Shown here piece by piece: positions 16,665-25,068 of a stretch of DNA of 45,005 nt. Position 1 is the stretch's first letter. The number at the start of each line of letters is the position of its first letter. Below the pieces are notes generated by a model, which saw only the letters and a list, made by a program, of their open reading frames with translations, was not told the DNA's origin and did no database searches. Source of the DNA: Chitinophagaceae bacterium UBA4407 (GTDB lineage: Bacteria > Bacteroidota > Bacteroidia > Chitinophagales > Chitinophagaceae); assembly GCA_002390845.1 (NCBI GenBank), contig DGQT01000082.1, positions 1 through 45,005 on the forward strand, read 5' to 3'. Both the position numbers and the translations under genes were made by a program.

Positions 16665-17732
16665 ATGAAAATAACATCAGTCAATGCATATATGCAGCAA
16701 TTGCCATTAATAAAACCTTACACAATTGCCTATAAAACGATTACAGATACCGAAATTATATTTCTTGAAATCGCTTTGGAAAATGGAATCGTTGGCATAG
16801 GCGCAGCGAACCCTTTTGCAGAAGTAGTGGGTGAAACACCTGCTGTAACACTGCAACATTTACAAGGCGATTTTGTGCAGGAACTTGTTGGTAAAGACAT
16901 CCGCAATTTTAATACAATAATTGACGATGCCGTTACACATTTTCCTCACCTTCCTGGTACGCAGGCAGCAATAGATATTGCGCTGCACGATGCTTTCTGT
17001 AAGTTTTTGCAAATACCTGTTGTTAATTTTTACGGACAAAAAATTAAAGCGCTGCCAACTTCTGTAACCATTGGTATAAAAGAAACAGCGGTAATGATAG
17101 AAGAAGCCAAAGCCAACTTTGCAGCGGGTTTCAGGATTTTAAAAATAAAAACCGGCATTGATGTGGATGAAGATATTGAGCGGGTTAACAAACTTACTGA
17201 AGAGGTTGCCGGCAGCATGCGCATACGTGTTGATGCCAACCAGGGATACACATTGCAACAACTGAAACAATTTATAAAAGAAACGAAAACGTTGAATATT
17301 GAATTGATAGAACAGCCATTGCCGGTTGGTGAAGAAAAGCAATTATCATTATTAAATACTGATGAAAGAAAATTACTTGTAGCTGATGAATCATTGCTCG
17401 ATGCAGGTTCTGCGATGGCATGGGCGCAGCAACCGCAGCCTTATGGGGTGTTTAATATTAAGCTGATGAAATGCGGAGGAGTTAAAGGCGCATTACAAAT
17501 TGCCAACATTGCCAAACATGCAGGTATTGATTTATTCTGGGGCTGTAACGATGAAAGCCTGGTAAGTATTACTGCTGCTTTGCATGCTGCTTTTTGCTGC
17601 ACCAATACACGCTACCTCGACCTTGATGGTAGCTTCGATATAAATGAAACGCTTGTAGAAGGAGGGTTTATTTTAAAAGATGGTTATATGTATGCTAATG
17701 GATTGCCGGGTTTGGGCGTACATAAAAGATAA
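16665..17732 (+). CDS. Dipeptide epimerase (L-Ala-D/L-Glu epimerase type, enolase superfamily)
   Basis: 355 residues, cytoplasmic. The capping domain is about 1-125 and the barrel follows. Catalytic residues of the muconate-lactonizing-enzyme subgroup are all present: Lys160-Ile-Lys162, metal ligands Asp190, Glu216 and Asp241, and the opposing Lys266. Near the end, YLDLDGSFD carries Asp319-x-Asp321, the DxD pair that in Ala-Glu epimerases holds the dipeptide amino group. This favours a dipeptide such as L-Ala-D-Glu from murein as substrate. The DUF1611/DgcN-type neighbour would instead pair with N-acetyl-D-glutamate, as in the DgcA enzyme, and both could be true. It probably acts on products released by the exported fusion enzyme encoded upstream. 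The stop codon runs straight into the T-run of a palindrome. Confidence 0.9.
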   Translation: MKITSVNAYMQQLPLIKPYTIAYKTITDTEIIFLEIALENGIVGIGAANPFAEVVGETPAVTLQHLQGDFVQELVGKDIRNFNTIIDDAVTHFPHLPGTQAAIDIALHDAFCKFLQIPVVNFYGQKIKALPTSVTIGIKETAVMIEEAKANFAAGFRILKIKTGIDVDEDIERVNKLTEEVAGSMRIRVDANQGYTLQQLKQFIKETKTLNIELIEQPLPVGEEKQLSLLNTDERKLLVADESLLDAGSAMAWAQQPQPYGVFNIKLMKCGGVKGALQIANIAKHAGIDLFWGCNDESLVSITAALHAAFCCTNTRYLDLDGSFDINETLVEGGFILKDGYMYANGLPGLGVHKR

Positions 17733-18152
17733 TTTTTTTTGAGCCATACAGGCGTATCTATATGATGCATTGTTTGCGTTGCACCCTTTACGTCCGGTTA
17801 TATATTCAGCAACTACATCAGCCAGGCATCGCACTACTCCCAATCTGCATCGCTTCACTTCAGCGCCATTACCTATGCGTAAGAACGCTTAAAATTTTCA
17901 GCCACAAAAAACAGCCATCCGTGATACTGCCATTAATTCAACGTCAAATACTTCGTAAAGGTATCCGGAATTGATTTTAAAAACCGCCAGGTGTATTAAA
18001 AATGTAGTATTTGTTTTCAGAAATGTCGCATAGGGTTTTCCATGCTACAAAATTGAAAATCTGCGGCACACCTTTATTAGCCTTGCCATAGCTGCCAATG
18101 CAACTTTGCTCCATCAAATATCAAAATGTCCTTCACCAGAAACATTCAGTTT
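17733..18152. repeat. Gene-free region with palindrome left arm (copy i)
   Basis: Directly after the epimerase stop codon comes tttttttt gagccatacaggc (17733-17753), then tttgcgttgcaccc (17773-17786), a weak version of the left arm. Around 18080-18110 the phrase ccatagctgccaatgcaac resembles part of a right arm. Nothing else is recognised; reading frames here are short and unsupported. Confidence 0.5.
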
Positions 18153-20825
18153 ATGAAAACAAAACAAAATAATAGCATGAAGCTGCTATCCATATTACTA
18201 TTGACAGCAACAAGCTTAAGCACAGGCTTTTCATCCAAAGCCCAGGGCACTTTGCCACTCAACGGAACTGTAACAGATAAAATTGAAGTTGCCAATACAG
18301 ACGACTGGTGGACGCTTACCACCAATGCAGATGGCAAACTACAGATTACATTTGAAAGTATTGACCGGGAATGGCTCACAGTAACATTGTATGACAATGA
18401 CGCAGTAACAGTACTTGTTTCCGGCACCAGCTATGGAAAAGTAAATATTTACAAAGAAGGTTTGCTGCCGGGTACGTATAAAATAAAAGTGCATAGCGGC
18501 ACTGCAAATGATTATAACTTGTGGGATAGCCTGATTGTTCCCCAGCAGCAAAATGATATTGAATATAATAACACACCCTCAACCGCATTAACCATTATCC
18601 AAAACCAAACGCTTACCGGGCATATAGGTTATTACTACAATCATTACAGCGACAGCAGCGACTGGTATAAATTCACCACCAATGCCGATGGCAGAATAAA
18701 ACTTATTCTCACCAGTCATTTTTCAAAATGGGTAACATGGCAATTGTACGATTTTGACGGCATTACAGAACTTGTTTCAGGAACATCTTATGGAGCCAAT
18801 GTATCTATAGAAAAGGAAGGTTTGCAGGCAGGCACTTATTACGCCAGGGTTACCGGTACCAATCCTACGCCTTATACACTTACCGACAGTTTAATCGTGC
18901 CGGCACAGGCAAACGATAATGAACCAAACGGTTCTAAAGATGCTGCAATTAATATAAGTCAAAACCAAACAGTAACCGGTCATATAGGTTATTACTGGAA
19001 CCATCAGAGAGATAGCAGCGACTGGTATAAATTCACTACCAATGCTGATGGTAAAATAAAACTTATTCTCTCCAGCCATTTTTCACAGTGGGTAACATGG
19101 AAATTATATGATGGCAACGGAACTGCTGAGTTAATTTCAGGAACAAGTTATGGCACCAATGCACATATAGAAAAAGAAGGCTTGCAGGCAGGCACTTACT
19201 ATGCAAGGGTTACCAGCACCAATGCCACGCCTTATACACTTACCGACAGTTTAATTGTGCCGGCACAGGCAAACGACAATGAAAACAATAACACAAAAGA
19301 AACTGCACAAACATTAAATATAAATACCACCGTTACAGGGCATCTGGGTTATTACTATAATGGCAATACAGATGAAGACGACTGGTACAGCGTTCCGGTG
19401 AATGAAGATGGTATGCTGCAGATTACACTGCTCAATCATTTTGCTCAATGGCTTACACTTACCCTTTATGATAATAACGGTACTACTGTTTTATACAACG
19501 GCACCACCTATGGTACTTTCAATATTAAGAAAGACGGGCTGGCAACAGGCACTTACTATTTGAAACTGCACGCAGGCACATCCACGCCATATACTCTTAC
19601 AGATTCTCTTATCACTTATAATTTAAAAACAGATGCTGAGCCCAATAACTATGCATCGCAGGCGAAAACGATTTCAGCCAATGGTACAATTACAGGGCAC
19701 AGCCGGTTTTACTACAACAATACAAGAGAAACACCAGACTGGTATAAAATAAATTATACCGGCACAGACAGTATTTACTTTACCATTACAGAGGAAGCAC
19801 ATAAAGATAATAGCAGTTATGTTTCATACACTTTCCAGTTGTATAAAGACACAGCAGCCGCATATATTATTTCTAAAACTTCTGCAGCATCCGTAAATTC
19901 ATTCAGCGCTGCGGCATTAACACAGGGATATTACTATGTAAAAATTTATGCAACCAATTCAACCGATTGGCTGGCATATTCCCTTGCAAATTCTTTTACC
20001 CAGGTTAGTACAGCACAAATAGCATTGGTAAAAGCAAAGCCCGGCACAAGCTGTACCAACAGCAGCCTGCAGCTAAAATGCAGCGGCAGCAAGGCGCCAT
20101 ACAAAGTGCAGCTCTATCGCTACAATATTGCTTATGGCGATTCACTCATTATTGCAGACACTGCTGCATCTACCATCGGCAATTTGCCGCCGGGTAATTA
20201 TTATGCCACTGCTTATGGCGATGGCGCAACAGGAAGTGCATATGGCACAAGCGCAACAGCATCACTTGTTCCAAAGCCAACAAACACAAACGAAACAAAT
20301 ATTACTGCCACTTCAGCAACATTAAACTGGACAAACAAACCATGTGTAAAAGGCAGCATTGTACAGTACCGCATAAAAGGCACAACATCATGGACAACGA
20401 AAAATATTTTTGCCAATAACATTACGCTCACCACTCTTCAATACTATACCACGTATGAGTGGCGTGCAGCAGCTATTGATACCGGCGCAAACATAAGCGA
20501 ACTGGCACAAAGCGCTTACACTACAATTGACACATTTAAAACATTACCGCTTACTTCGTTTGTTGCAGTAGGCGGCAATATGCAGGCTGTTCATAATGCA
20601 TTATCCGTTTATCCCAACCCCGCTGTAAGTATTACCAGCATTGGCTTGCAGCAAACTGCACAAATGATTATTAAAGATGCATCAGGCAAAACAATATGGA
20701 TAAACAAAACTGCATCGGGCAATGTGCACATAGATGTAAGCCGCTGGCAACAGGGAATTTATTTTATACAAATCCTGTATGCGGATAAAACAGTAAGCTC
20801 AGAAAAATTAATTATTAACAGGTAA
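18153..20825 (+). CDS. T9SS-exported protein with pre-peptidase-type repeats and Fn3 domain
   Basis: 890 residues from ATG 18153; an in-frame ATG at 18177 starts a cleaner signal peptide (MKLLSILLLTATSLSTGF...SKAQ) and is equally possible. About five 120-residue beta-sandwich repeats follow (roughly 35-136, 137-256, 257-376, 377-496, 497-620), each with DDWYK or SSDWYKF, LYDNDG-like turns, EGLxAGTYY and YTLTDSLI. These match the bacterial pre-peptidase C-terminal (PPC) fold. Then come a Cys-containing SprB-like segment, a fibronectin type III domain (about 709-800) and a type A T9SS sorting tail (about 816-890, LSVYPNPAVS to EKLIINR). There is no catalytic domain, so it is probably a surface binding or adhesion protein. 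It stands alone. Confidence 0.9.
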   Translation: MKTKQNNSMKLLSILLLTATSLSTGFSSKAQGTLPLNGTVTDKIEVANTDDWWTLTTNADGKLQITFESIDREWLTVTLYDNDAVTVLVSGTSYGKVNIYKEGLLPGTYKIKVHSGTANDYNLWDSLIVPQQQNDIEYNNTPSTALTIIQNQTLTGHIGYYYNHYSDSSDWYKFTTNADGRIKLILTSHFSKWVTWQLYDFDGITELVSGTSYGANVSIEKEGLQAGTYYARVTGTNPTPYTLTDSLIVPAQANDNEPNGSKDAAINISQNQTVTGHIGYYWNHQRDSSDWYKFTTNADGKIKLILSSHFSQWVTWKLYDGNGTAELISGTSYGTNAHIEKEGLQAGTYYARVTSTNATPYTLTDSLIVPAQANDNENNNTKETAQTLNINTTVTGHLGYYYNGNTDEDDWYSVPVNEDGMLQITLLNHFAQWLTLTLYDNNGTTVLYNGTTYGTFNIKKDGLATGTYYLKLHAGTSTPYTLTDSLITYNLKTDAEPNNYASQAKTISANGTITGHSRFYYNNTRETPDWYKINYTGTDSIYFTITEEAHKDNSSYVSYTFQLYKDTAAAYIISKTSAASVNSFSAAALTQGYYYVKIYATNSTDWLAYSLANSFTQVSTAQIALVKAKPGTSCTNSSLQLKCSGSKAPYKVQLYRYNIAYGDSLIIADTAASTIGNLPPGNYYATAYGDGATGSAYGTSATASLVPKPTNTNETNITATSATLNWTNKPCVKGSIVQYRIKGTTSWTTKNIFANNITLTTLQYYTTYEWRAAAIDTGANISELAQSAYTTIDTFKTLPLTSFVAVGGNMQAVHNALSVYPNPAVSITSIGLQQTAQMIIKDASGKTIWINKTASGNVHIDVSRWQQGIYFIQILYADKTVSSEKLIINR
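18561..19280 (+). repeat. Two 360-bp tandem repeats inside the PPC protein gene
   Basis: Units 2 and 3 of the protein are near-identical DNA: aaaaccaaac starts at 18601 and again at 18961, and catataggttattact at 18621 and 18981, exactly 360 bp apart. The neighbouring units (1, 4 and 5) are clearly more diverged, so this pair is the most recent duplication. Confidence 0.9.
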
Positions 20826-20850
20826 AGCAAAATGTTTATAAGCTGTTAGA

Positions 20851-21171
20851 TTTTTTTTGGAGCCGGGCTTTAGGTTATTAATTAAGCTTCGTTGCGTCGC
20901 ACATGTTAGCTGCATCGCCCTGAGCAACGAAGGGCTGATGCACTTCATCCAGCTTTAAAGCGGGACTTGTACACTTTGTTCATGGATGAACTGATAGAAC
21001 ACAGAAGACACAGATTAGACAGATATATAGGATAAAAAATCCTGAACATCCGTGCCGCAAGCAGTGTTAATCCGTGTTCTATAAAAAAGATGAATAAAGC
21101 ACAAACAGCACAAGTGTGCGATGCAAGAGGCGATGCTATAAGCACTATTGCCGGGTTCAAAAAAAATTATA
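20851..21171. repeat. Long intergenic palindrome with nested repeat (copy k)
   Basis: Left end tttttttt ggagccgggct, 25 nt after a stop codon, then gttgcgtcgcac (20891-20902). Right arm caagtgtgcgatgcaagagg (from 21111), cgatgc, and the outer end ccgggttcaaaaaaaa. Inside are two smaller inverted sets: atcgccctgag facing gaagggctgat near 20915-20940, and atagaacacagaagacacag (from 20995) facing ttaatccgtgttctat (ending about 21083). No gene is visible in 20826-21259. Confidence 0.7.
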
Positions 21172-21259
21172 CCTTTCACATGAAAAAATTCAGTTGCCTG
21201 CCTTTGAACTGCACCACGAAAATTTTTTTACAATTTGTCTCTTCTTAAATCAAAAAAAC

Positions 21260-21793
21260 ATGAAAACAATTCTCATCGTTACCGCAGCATTTATAGTTGC
21301 TGCAACTATTTGCTGCACAAGCGACACTACTGAAAACAAAACTGCAGAAACACCTGCTGCACCTGCTGTTGATTCGGCAGCCATAAAAAACCTGGAAACA
21401 GTTCACCTGTTCAACAAAGCATTTGAAACCGGCGACTTCTCTGCAATTCGTGCAGTACTTGCCGATGATGCCATTGACCATGCAGGCATGAACGGTGATG
21501 TAAAAGGCGGCGATAGCGTGCTTGCAGAAATTCAGGCAATGAGCAAAATGATGACTGATATGAAAAGCACAGTTATAAAAGAACTGGCAGACAAAGACTA
21601 TGTGTTTGAATGGATGCAATCATCTGGTAAAATGGCTGCAGATGGTTTCGGTATGAAAAAGGGCGACACCTATTCTGGTGATGCTATTGAAGTAACACGA
21701 TTCAACAGCGATGGTAAAGCTGCAGAGCATTGGACATTTATGAATTCTGCTGATATGATGAAAATGATGGGCAGCATGGGCGGAGGAAAATAA
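21260..21793 (+). CDS. NTF2-like (SnoaL-type) putative lipoprotein
   Basis: 177 residues from ATG 21260, the first start that gives an export signal (MKTILIVTAAFIVAATICC). Cysteines 18-19 could be a lipoprotein site, though TICC is not a perfect lipobox. A low-complexity linker rich in Thr, Ala and Pro follows (about 24-40), then an NTF2/SnoaL-like domain from about 45 to 165 (VHLFNKAFETGDFSAIRAVL, DDAIDHAG, VTRFNSDGKAAEHWTFM). The end is Met- and Gly-rich. The family binds small molecules or acts as an ester cyclase; no catalytic role can be assigned. It stands alone with its own terminator. Confidence 0.82.
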   Translation: MKTILIVTAAFIVAATICCTSDTTENKTAETPAAPAVDSAAIKNLETVHLFNKAFETGDFSAIRAVLADDAIDHAGMNGDVKGGDSVLAEIQAMSKMMTDMKSTVIKELADKDYVFEWMQSSGKMAADGFGMKKGDTYSGDAIEVTRFNSDGKAAEHWTFMNSADMMKMMGSMGGGK

Positions 21794-21803
21794 TGAACGT
21801 TCT

Positions 21804-21840
21804 AAAAACCTATAAGGTATCAGGCGCCTTATAGGTTTTT
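21804..21840 (+). terminator. Rho-independent terminator
   Basis: Perfect 14-bp stem aaaaacctataagg (21804-21817) with its inverse (21827-21840), 9-nt loop, ending in five T residues; A-run upstream and T-run downstream make it work in both directions. It lies 10 nt after the stop codon. Confidence 0.92.
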
Positions 21841-21921
21841 GAATCATCAGTAAAAGCCTGATAATTACTGCTACAAACAGATTAATCAAAAAAGTTACTG
21901 ATGTTCCCGGCATTTGTAATC

Positions 21922-22101
21922 CTCATTAACATCGTTGCGTTGCACACTTCAAAAAGTGAATGGTGAATGAGCAATCAAAAGCAATTTATTTTCTCTCGCA
22001 TCCCCTCATTCAGTGGAAGCTATGCTTGGGGGTCTTCGCTTAAAAAAACCAAAATATCATTTTTATAGTACAAAAAAAATCAGTACATAATTTAAAAAAT
22101 A
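21922..22101. repeat. Gene-free stretch with degenerate palindrome arm (copy l)
   Basis: catcgttgcgttgcacac at about 21929-21946 resembles the left arm core of the palindrome family, without a clear outer end or partner. The rest up to 22101 is A/T-rich and serves as upstream region of the regulator gene; no promoter with TTTG and TAnnTTTG could be identified. Confidence 0.35.
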
Positions 22102-24816
22102 ATGCGGGCAGCAGGTATTGTAATATTAATATTTATCAGTCATTTCGTTTTTGCTCAGGGCAATTTTACACAGCCATTTTGGGATGCATATAAAAAAGCA
22201 GCAACTCCGGAAGAAAAAAAAGCTGCCTATCAAAACTTAGAAAAAGTATATGCACGCTACCAGGTAGATACTGCCATACTCATCAGCGAAGATTATTTGA
22301 AGTACGCACAGCAATATGATAAGGCAATGGCGCCATATACGCAGCTTGATATTGGCGCCTCTTATATTCGAAAACTTCAATTAGAAAAAGCTTCACAGGT
22401 TTTATTCTCAATACTTGAAGCTGCAGAAAAAAATAAGAATGATACATTGAAAGCAGCGGCGCTTTATAACATTGCCAATCTTAATAAATCACAAAACGAT
22501 AAAAGCCTCGCACTGCAAAAAGCGAATGATGCCGCAGCCATACATCAGAAATTATCGCTTTGGTATGAACTGGCTATGGATGAAAAACTCATCGGGGCTT
22601 TATACAATCCTTCTGACACTGCCTTTGAATATCTGAATAAATCAATTGAGCTTGCTCAAAAATATCATTACCCGGATGTTGAAGCTGCTGCATATAACAG
22701 CATAGGTGTATCATATCATTTAAAAAACAATTTCAGTAAAGCGAGAGAGTATTATATAAAAGCTTCAGAAATACAGGCAACATTGCCACAGGAAAAATAC
22801 GGGCTCTGTTTTTCACTATTGAATGTAGGGCACTCATTTAAAAAACAAAACAAATGGAAAGAAGCAAAAGAATGGTTTGATAAGGCATTGCCTGTATGCA
22901 AACTATGCGGCAATACCGAAGGCGAAGCCAGTATTTATAAAGGGCTGAAAGAAGTTGCTGTTGCCGAAAAAGATTTTGAGTCTGCTTTATTGTTCCAGGA
23001 ACTTTTGTATAAAACCGACACCCTGAAACTAAGCCAGGGGTTTAGCAAAGCAAGTTTAGAACTGGAAGCCAAATATAAAGCCGCACAGCAGGAAAAAGAA
23101 ATACTGCAACAAAAACAGCAGAGAAACCAGGCATTATTTATTGCCGCCGCTTTTCTGTTGCTGGGCGCTGCGTTTTTCTTTTATTTCAGGAATAAACAAT
23201 TGCTGAAGCAAAGGCAGACAAAATTAAAAGCTGATATGGAACATGCCGAAGCCCAAAAGCTTCGTGAATTAGATGCACTTAAGTCAGCTTTCTTTGCAAA
23301 CATCTCACATGAGTTCCGCACACCGCTTACATTAATGATTGGCCCCTTAAAACAAATGGAACAGGGCAGGCTAAATGAAAGCGATACAAAAAAATATACA
23401 AAGATGATGCGGCATAATGGAGAACGTTTACTGCACCTGATTAATCAAATGCTTGACCTGAGTAAACTTGAAAGCGGTAAGCTGGCATTGCAGGTAAACA
23501 AAACAGATATTACCGGTTTGTTGAAAGCAACAGTGTATTCATTCAACAGTTTGGCAGAACAGAAACAGGTAAATTATCATACACATTTTCCTGAGCATGA
23601 AATAATGGGGTGGATAGATAAAGACAAGTTCCAGAAAATTATCACCAACCTCATCAGCAATGCATTTAAGTTTACGCCTGAGAATGGCTCTGTATCTGTT
23701 GCTGTTGACAATGGCGACAAGCGCCTGCGCATTACTGTTCAGGATAGCGGAGCAGGCATACCTAAAGAACAATTGGATAAAATCTTTGACCGTTTTTACC
23801 AGATAGAAGGCACTGAAGGCGGCACCGGTATCGGCTTATCGCTGGTAAAAGAACTGGTGCAATTGCACAAAGGGCAAATAAGCGTAAGCAGCGATACAGG
23901 CAGGGGCGCAAGCTTCAGGCTAAGTATTCCCATAGCAAGGGAATTTTATTCAGATGATGATATAGAAATAGCAGGTAAAGAAACACAGCAGCAAATACCA
24001 GGCACCATTGCCAATGCAGTTGCAGCAGATGAAGCGCCTGATGCCATCACCGATACATCGCTGCCCACTGTTTTAATTGTAGAAGATAATACGGATCTGC
24101 AACAATTCATCAGCGACTTACTTAAAACAAATTTCAATATTGCTATTGCTGGCACTGGTAAAGAAGGCCTGGATAAGGCGCTGCAACTGATTCCTGATTT
24201 AATTGTAAGCGATGTAATGATGCCCGTAATGGATGGTGTAGACATGACGAATGAAATAAAGCGCAACGAAAAAACAAGTCATATACCCATCATTATGCTT
24301 ACTGCAAAAGCAGCAAGCGAAAGTAAAATAGAAGGGCTGAAAACCGGTGCCGATGATTACCTGGTAAAACCTTTTGATGGTGATGAATTAATTGTACGTA
24401 TTCAAAATTTAATTGAACAAAGAAAAAAACTGCGTGTATTGTTTTCACAAAAAGTCATCAGCATACAGCCCGAAACAATTGAAGTACAAAGCCAGGAAAA
24501 TATTTTTATTGAAAAAGTAAGGGCAGCTATTGATGAAAATTTAGACAATGAAATGTTTGGCGTGGTTGATTTGGCAAATGCCGTACACATGAGCCGCAGC
24601 CAGCTACACCGAAAGCTGAAAGCCTTAACAGGCAACGGCCCCAACGAAATCATACGCAATTTTCGTTTGGAAAGGGCGCTGGAATTATTACAAAAAGGCG
24701 CTGGCAATATTACCGAAGTAGCCTACATGACTGGCTTCTCCTCCTCTGCATACTTTAGCAAATGTTTCAGCGACAGGTTTGAGTATGCGCCCACAGAAGT
24801 AAAAAAGAATAAATAA
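22102..24816 (+). CDS. Hybrid two-component regulator: TPR sensor, histidine kinase, receiver, AraC HTH
   Basis: 904 residues. Signal peptide 1-18 (HFVFA then Q), periplasmic TPR-like helices about 20-335, one membrane helix 343-362, then a HisKA domain with His403 (ANISHEFRTPL), ATPase domain with Asn520 (NLISNAFKF), Asp548-Ser-Gly and GGTGIGLSL (573-581). A receiver domain (about 656-775) has Glu661/Asp662, phospho-acceptor Asp704 (IVSDVMMP) and Lys756. An AraC-type DNA-binding domain (about 800-900) ends in VAYMTGFSSSAYFSKCF. Classical hybrids sense sugars through a propeller and Y_Y_Y domain; here the sensor is TPR, so the ligand is not predictable. It is a complete signal-to-transcription protein, convergent with the caspase block, and its targets are unknown. 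Confidence 0.94.
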   Translation: MRAAGIVILIFISHFVFAQGNFTQPFWDAYKKAATPEEKKAAYQNLEKVYARYQVDTAILISEDYLKYAQQYDKAMAPYTQLDIGASYIRKLQLEKASQVLFSILEAAEKNKNDTLKAAALYNIANLNKSQNDKSLALQKANDAAAIHQKLSLWYELAMDEKLIGALYNPSDTAFEYLNKSIELAQKYHYPDVEAAAYNSIGVSYHLKNNFSKAREYYIKASEIQATLPQEKYGLCFSLLNVGHSFKKQNKWKEAKEWFDKALPVCKLCGNTEGEASIYKGLKEVAVAEKDFESALLFQELLYKTDTLKLSQGFSKASLELEAKYKAAQQEKEILQQKQQRNQALFIAAAFLLLGAAFFFYFRNKQLLKQRQTKLKADMEHAEAQKLRELDALKSAFFANISHEFRTPLTLMIGPLKQMEQGRLNESDTKKYTKMMRHNGERLLHLINQMLDLSKLESGKLALQVNKTDITGLLKATVYSFNSLAEQKQVNYHTHFPEHEIMGWIDKDKFQKIITNLISNAFKFTPENGSVSVAVDNGDKRLRITVQDSGAGIPKEQLDKIFDRFYQIEGTEGGTGIGLSLVKELVQLHKGQISVSSDTGRGASFRLSIPIAREFYSDDDIEIAGKETQQQIPGTIANAVAADEAPDAITDTSLPTVLIVEDNTDLQQFISDLLKTNFNIAIAGTGKEGLDKALQLIPDLIVSDVMMPVMDGVDMTNEIKRNEKTSHIPIIMLTAKAASESKIEGLKTGADDYLVKPFDGDELIVRIQNLIEQRKKLRVLFSQKVISIQPETIEVQSQENIFIEKVRAAIDENLDNEMFGVVDLANAVHMSRSQLHRKLKALTGNGPNEIIRNFRLERALELLQKGAGNITEVAYMTGFSSSAYFSKCFSDRFEYAPTEVKKNK

Positions 24817-25034
24817 TTTTTTGTATGGGCTTTTATTTACAATTAAGCTTTCGTTGCGTTACTTCCCGAAAGCTTTCGAGATACGTTAGTCAGGAAATGG
24901 TCAATGCAATAGCGCTTGTTATTTTCTTACCTGCCGCATTTTGAAGTTCCTTGCTTCGCATTGCTGCTCAATGTTTCGAACGTACAAGTGAGTGACACAA
25001 CTGACGATGCCCAAAGAACTATTGCTGCTCCTAT
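24817..25034. repeat. Intergenic palindrome, near full length (copy m)
   Basis: Left end ttttttgtatgggc directly after the regulator stop, then aagctttcgttgcgtt (24845-24860) with a decayed core. The interior gtcaggaaatggtcaatgca ... cttacctgc ... ttcgcattgctgctca matches copies n, o and q in order. Right arm gtacaagtgagtgacacaac at 24982-25001, then gacgatgcccaaagaac. It sits between two convergent genes. Confidence 0.8.
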
Positions 25035-25037
25035 AAG

Positions 25038-25068
25038 TTTCTTACACCTCTTCAAGTGGGTACGGGCA
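25038..25068 (-). other. Conserved 3' flank of a caspase gene
   Basis: TTTCTTAC at 25038-25045, 24 nt from the stop codon of the caspase gene, followed by cacctcttcaagtgggtac, a short inverted sequence. Same position and order as at 6307, 28708 and 38315. Confidence 0.45.
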
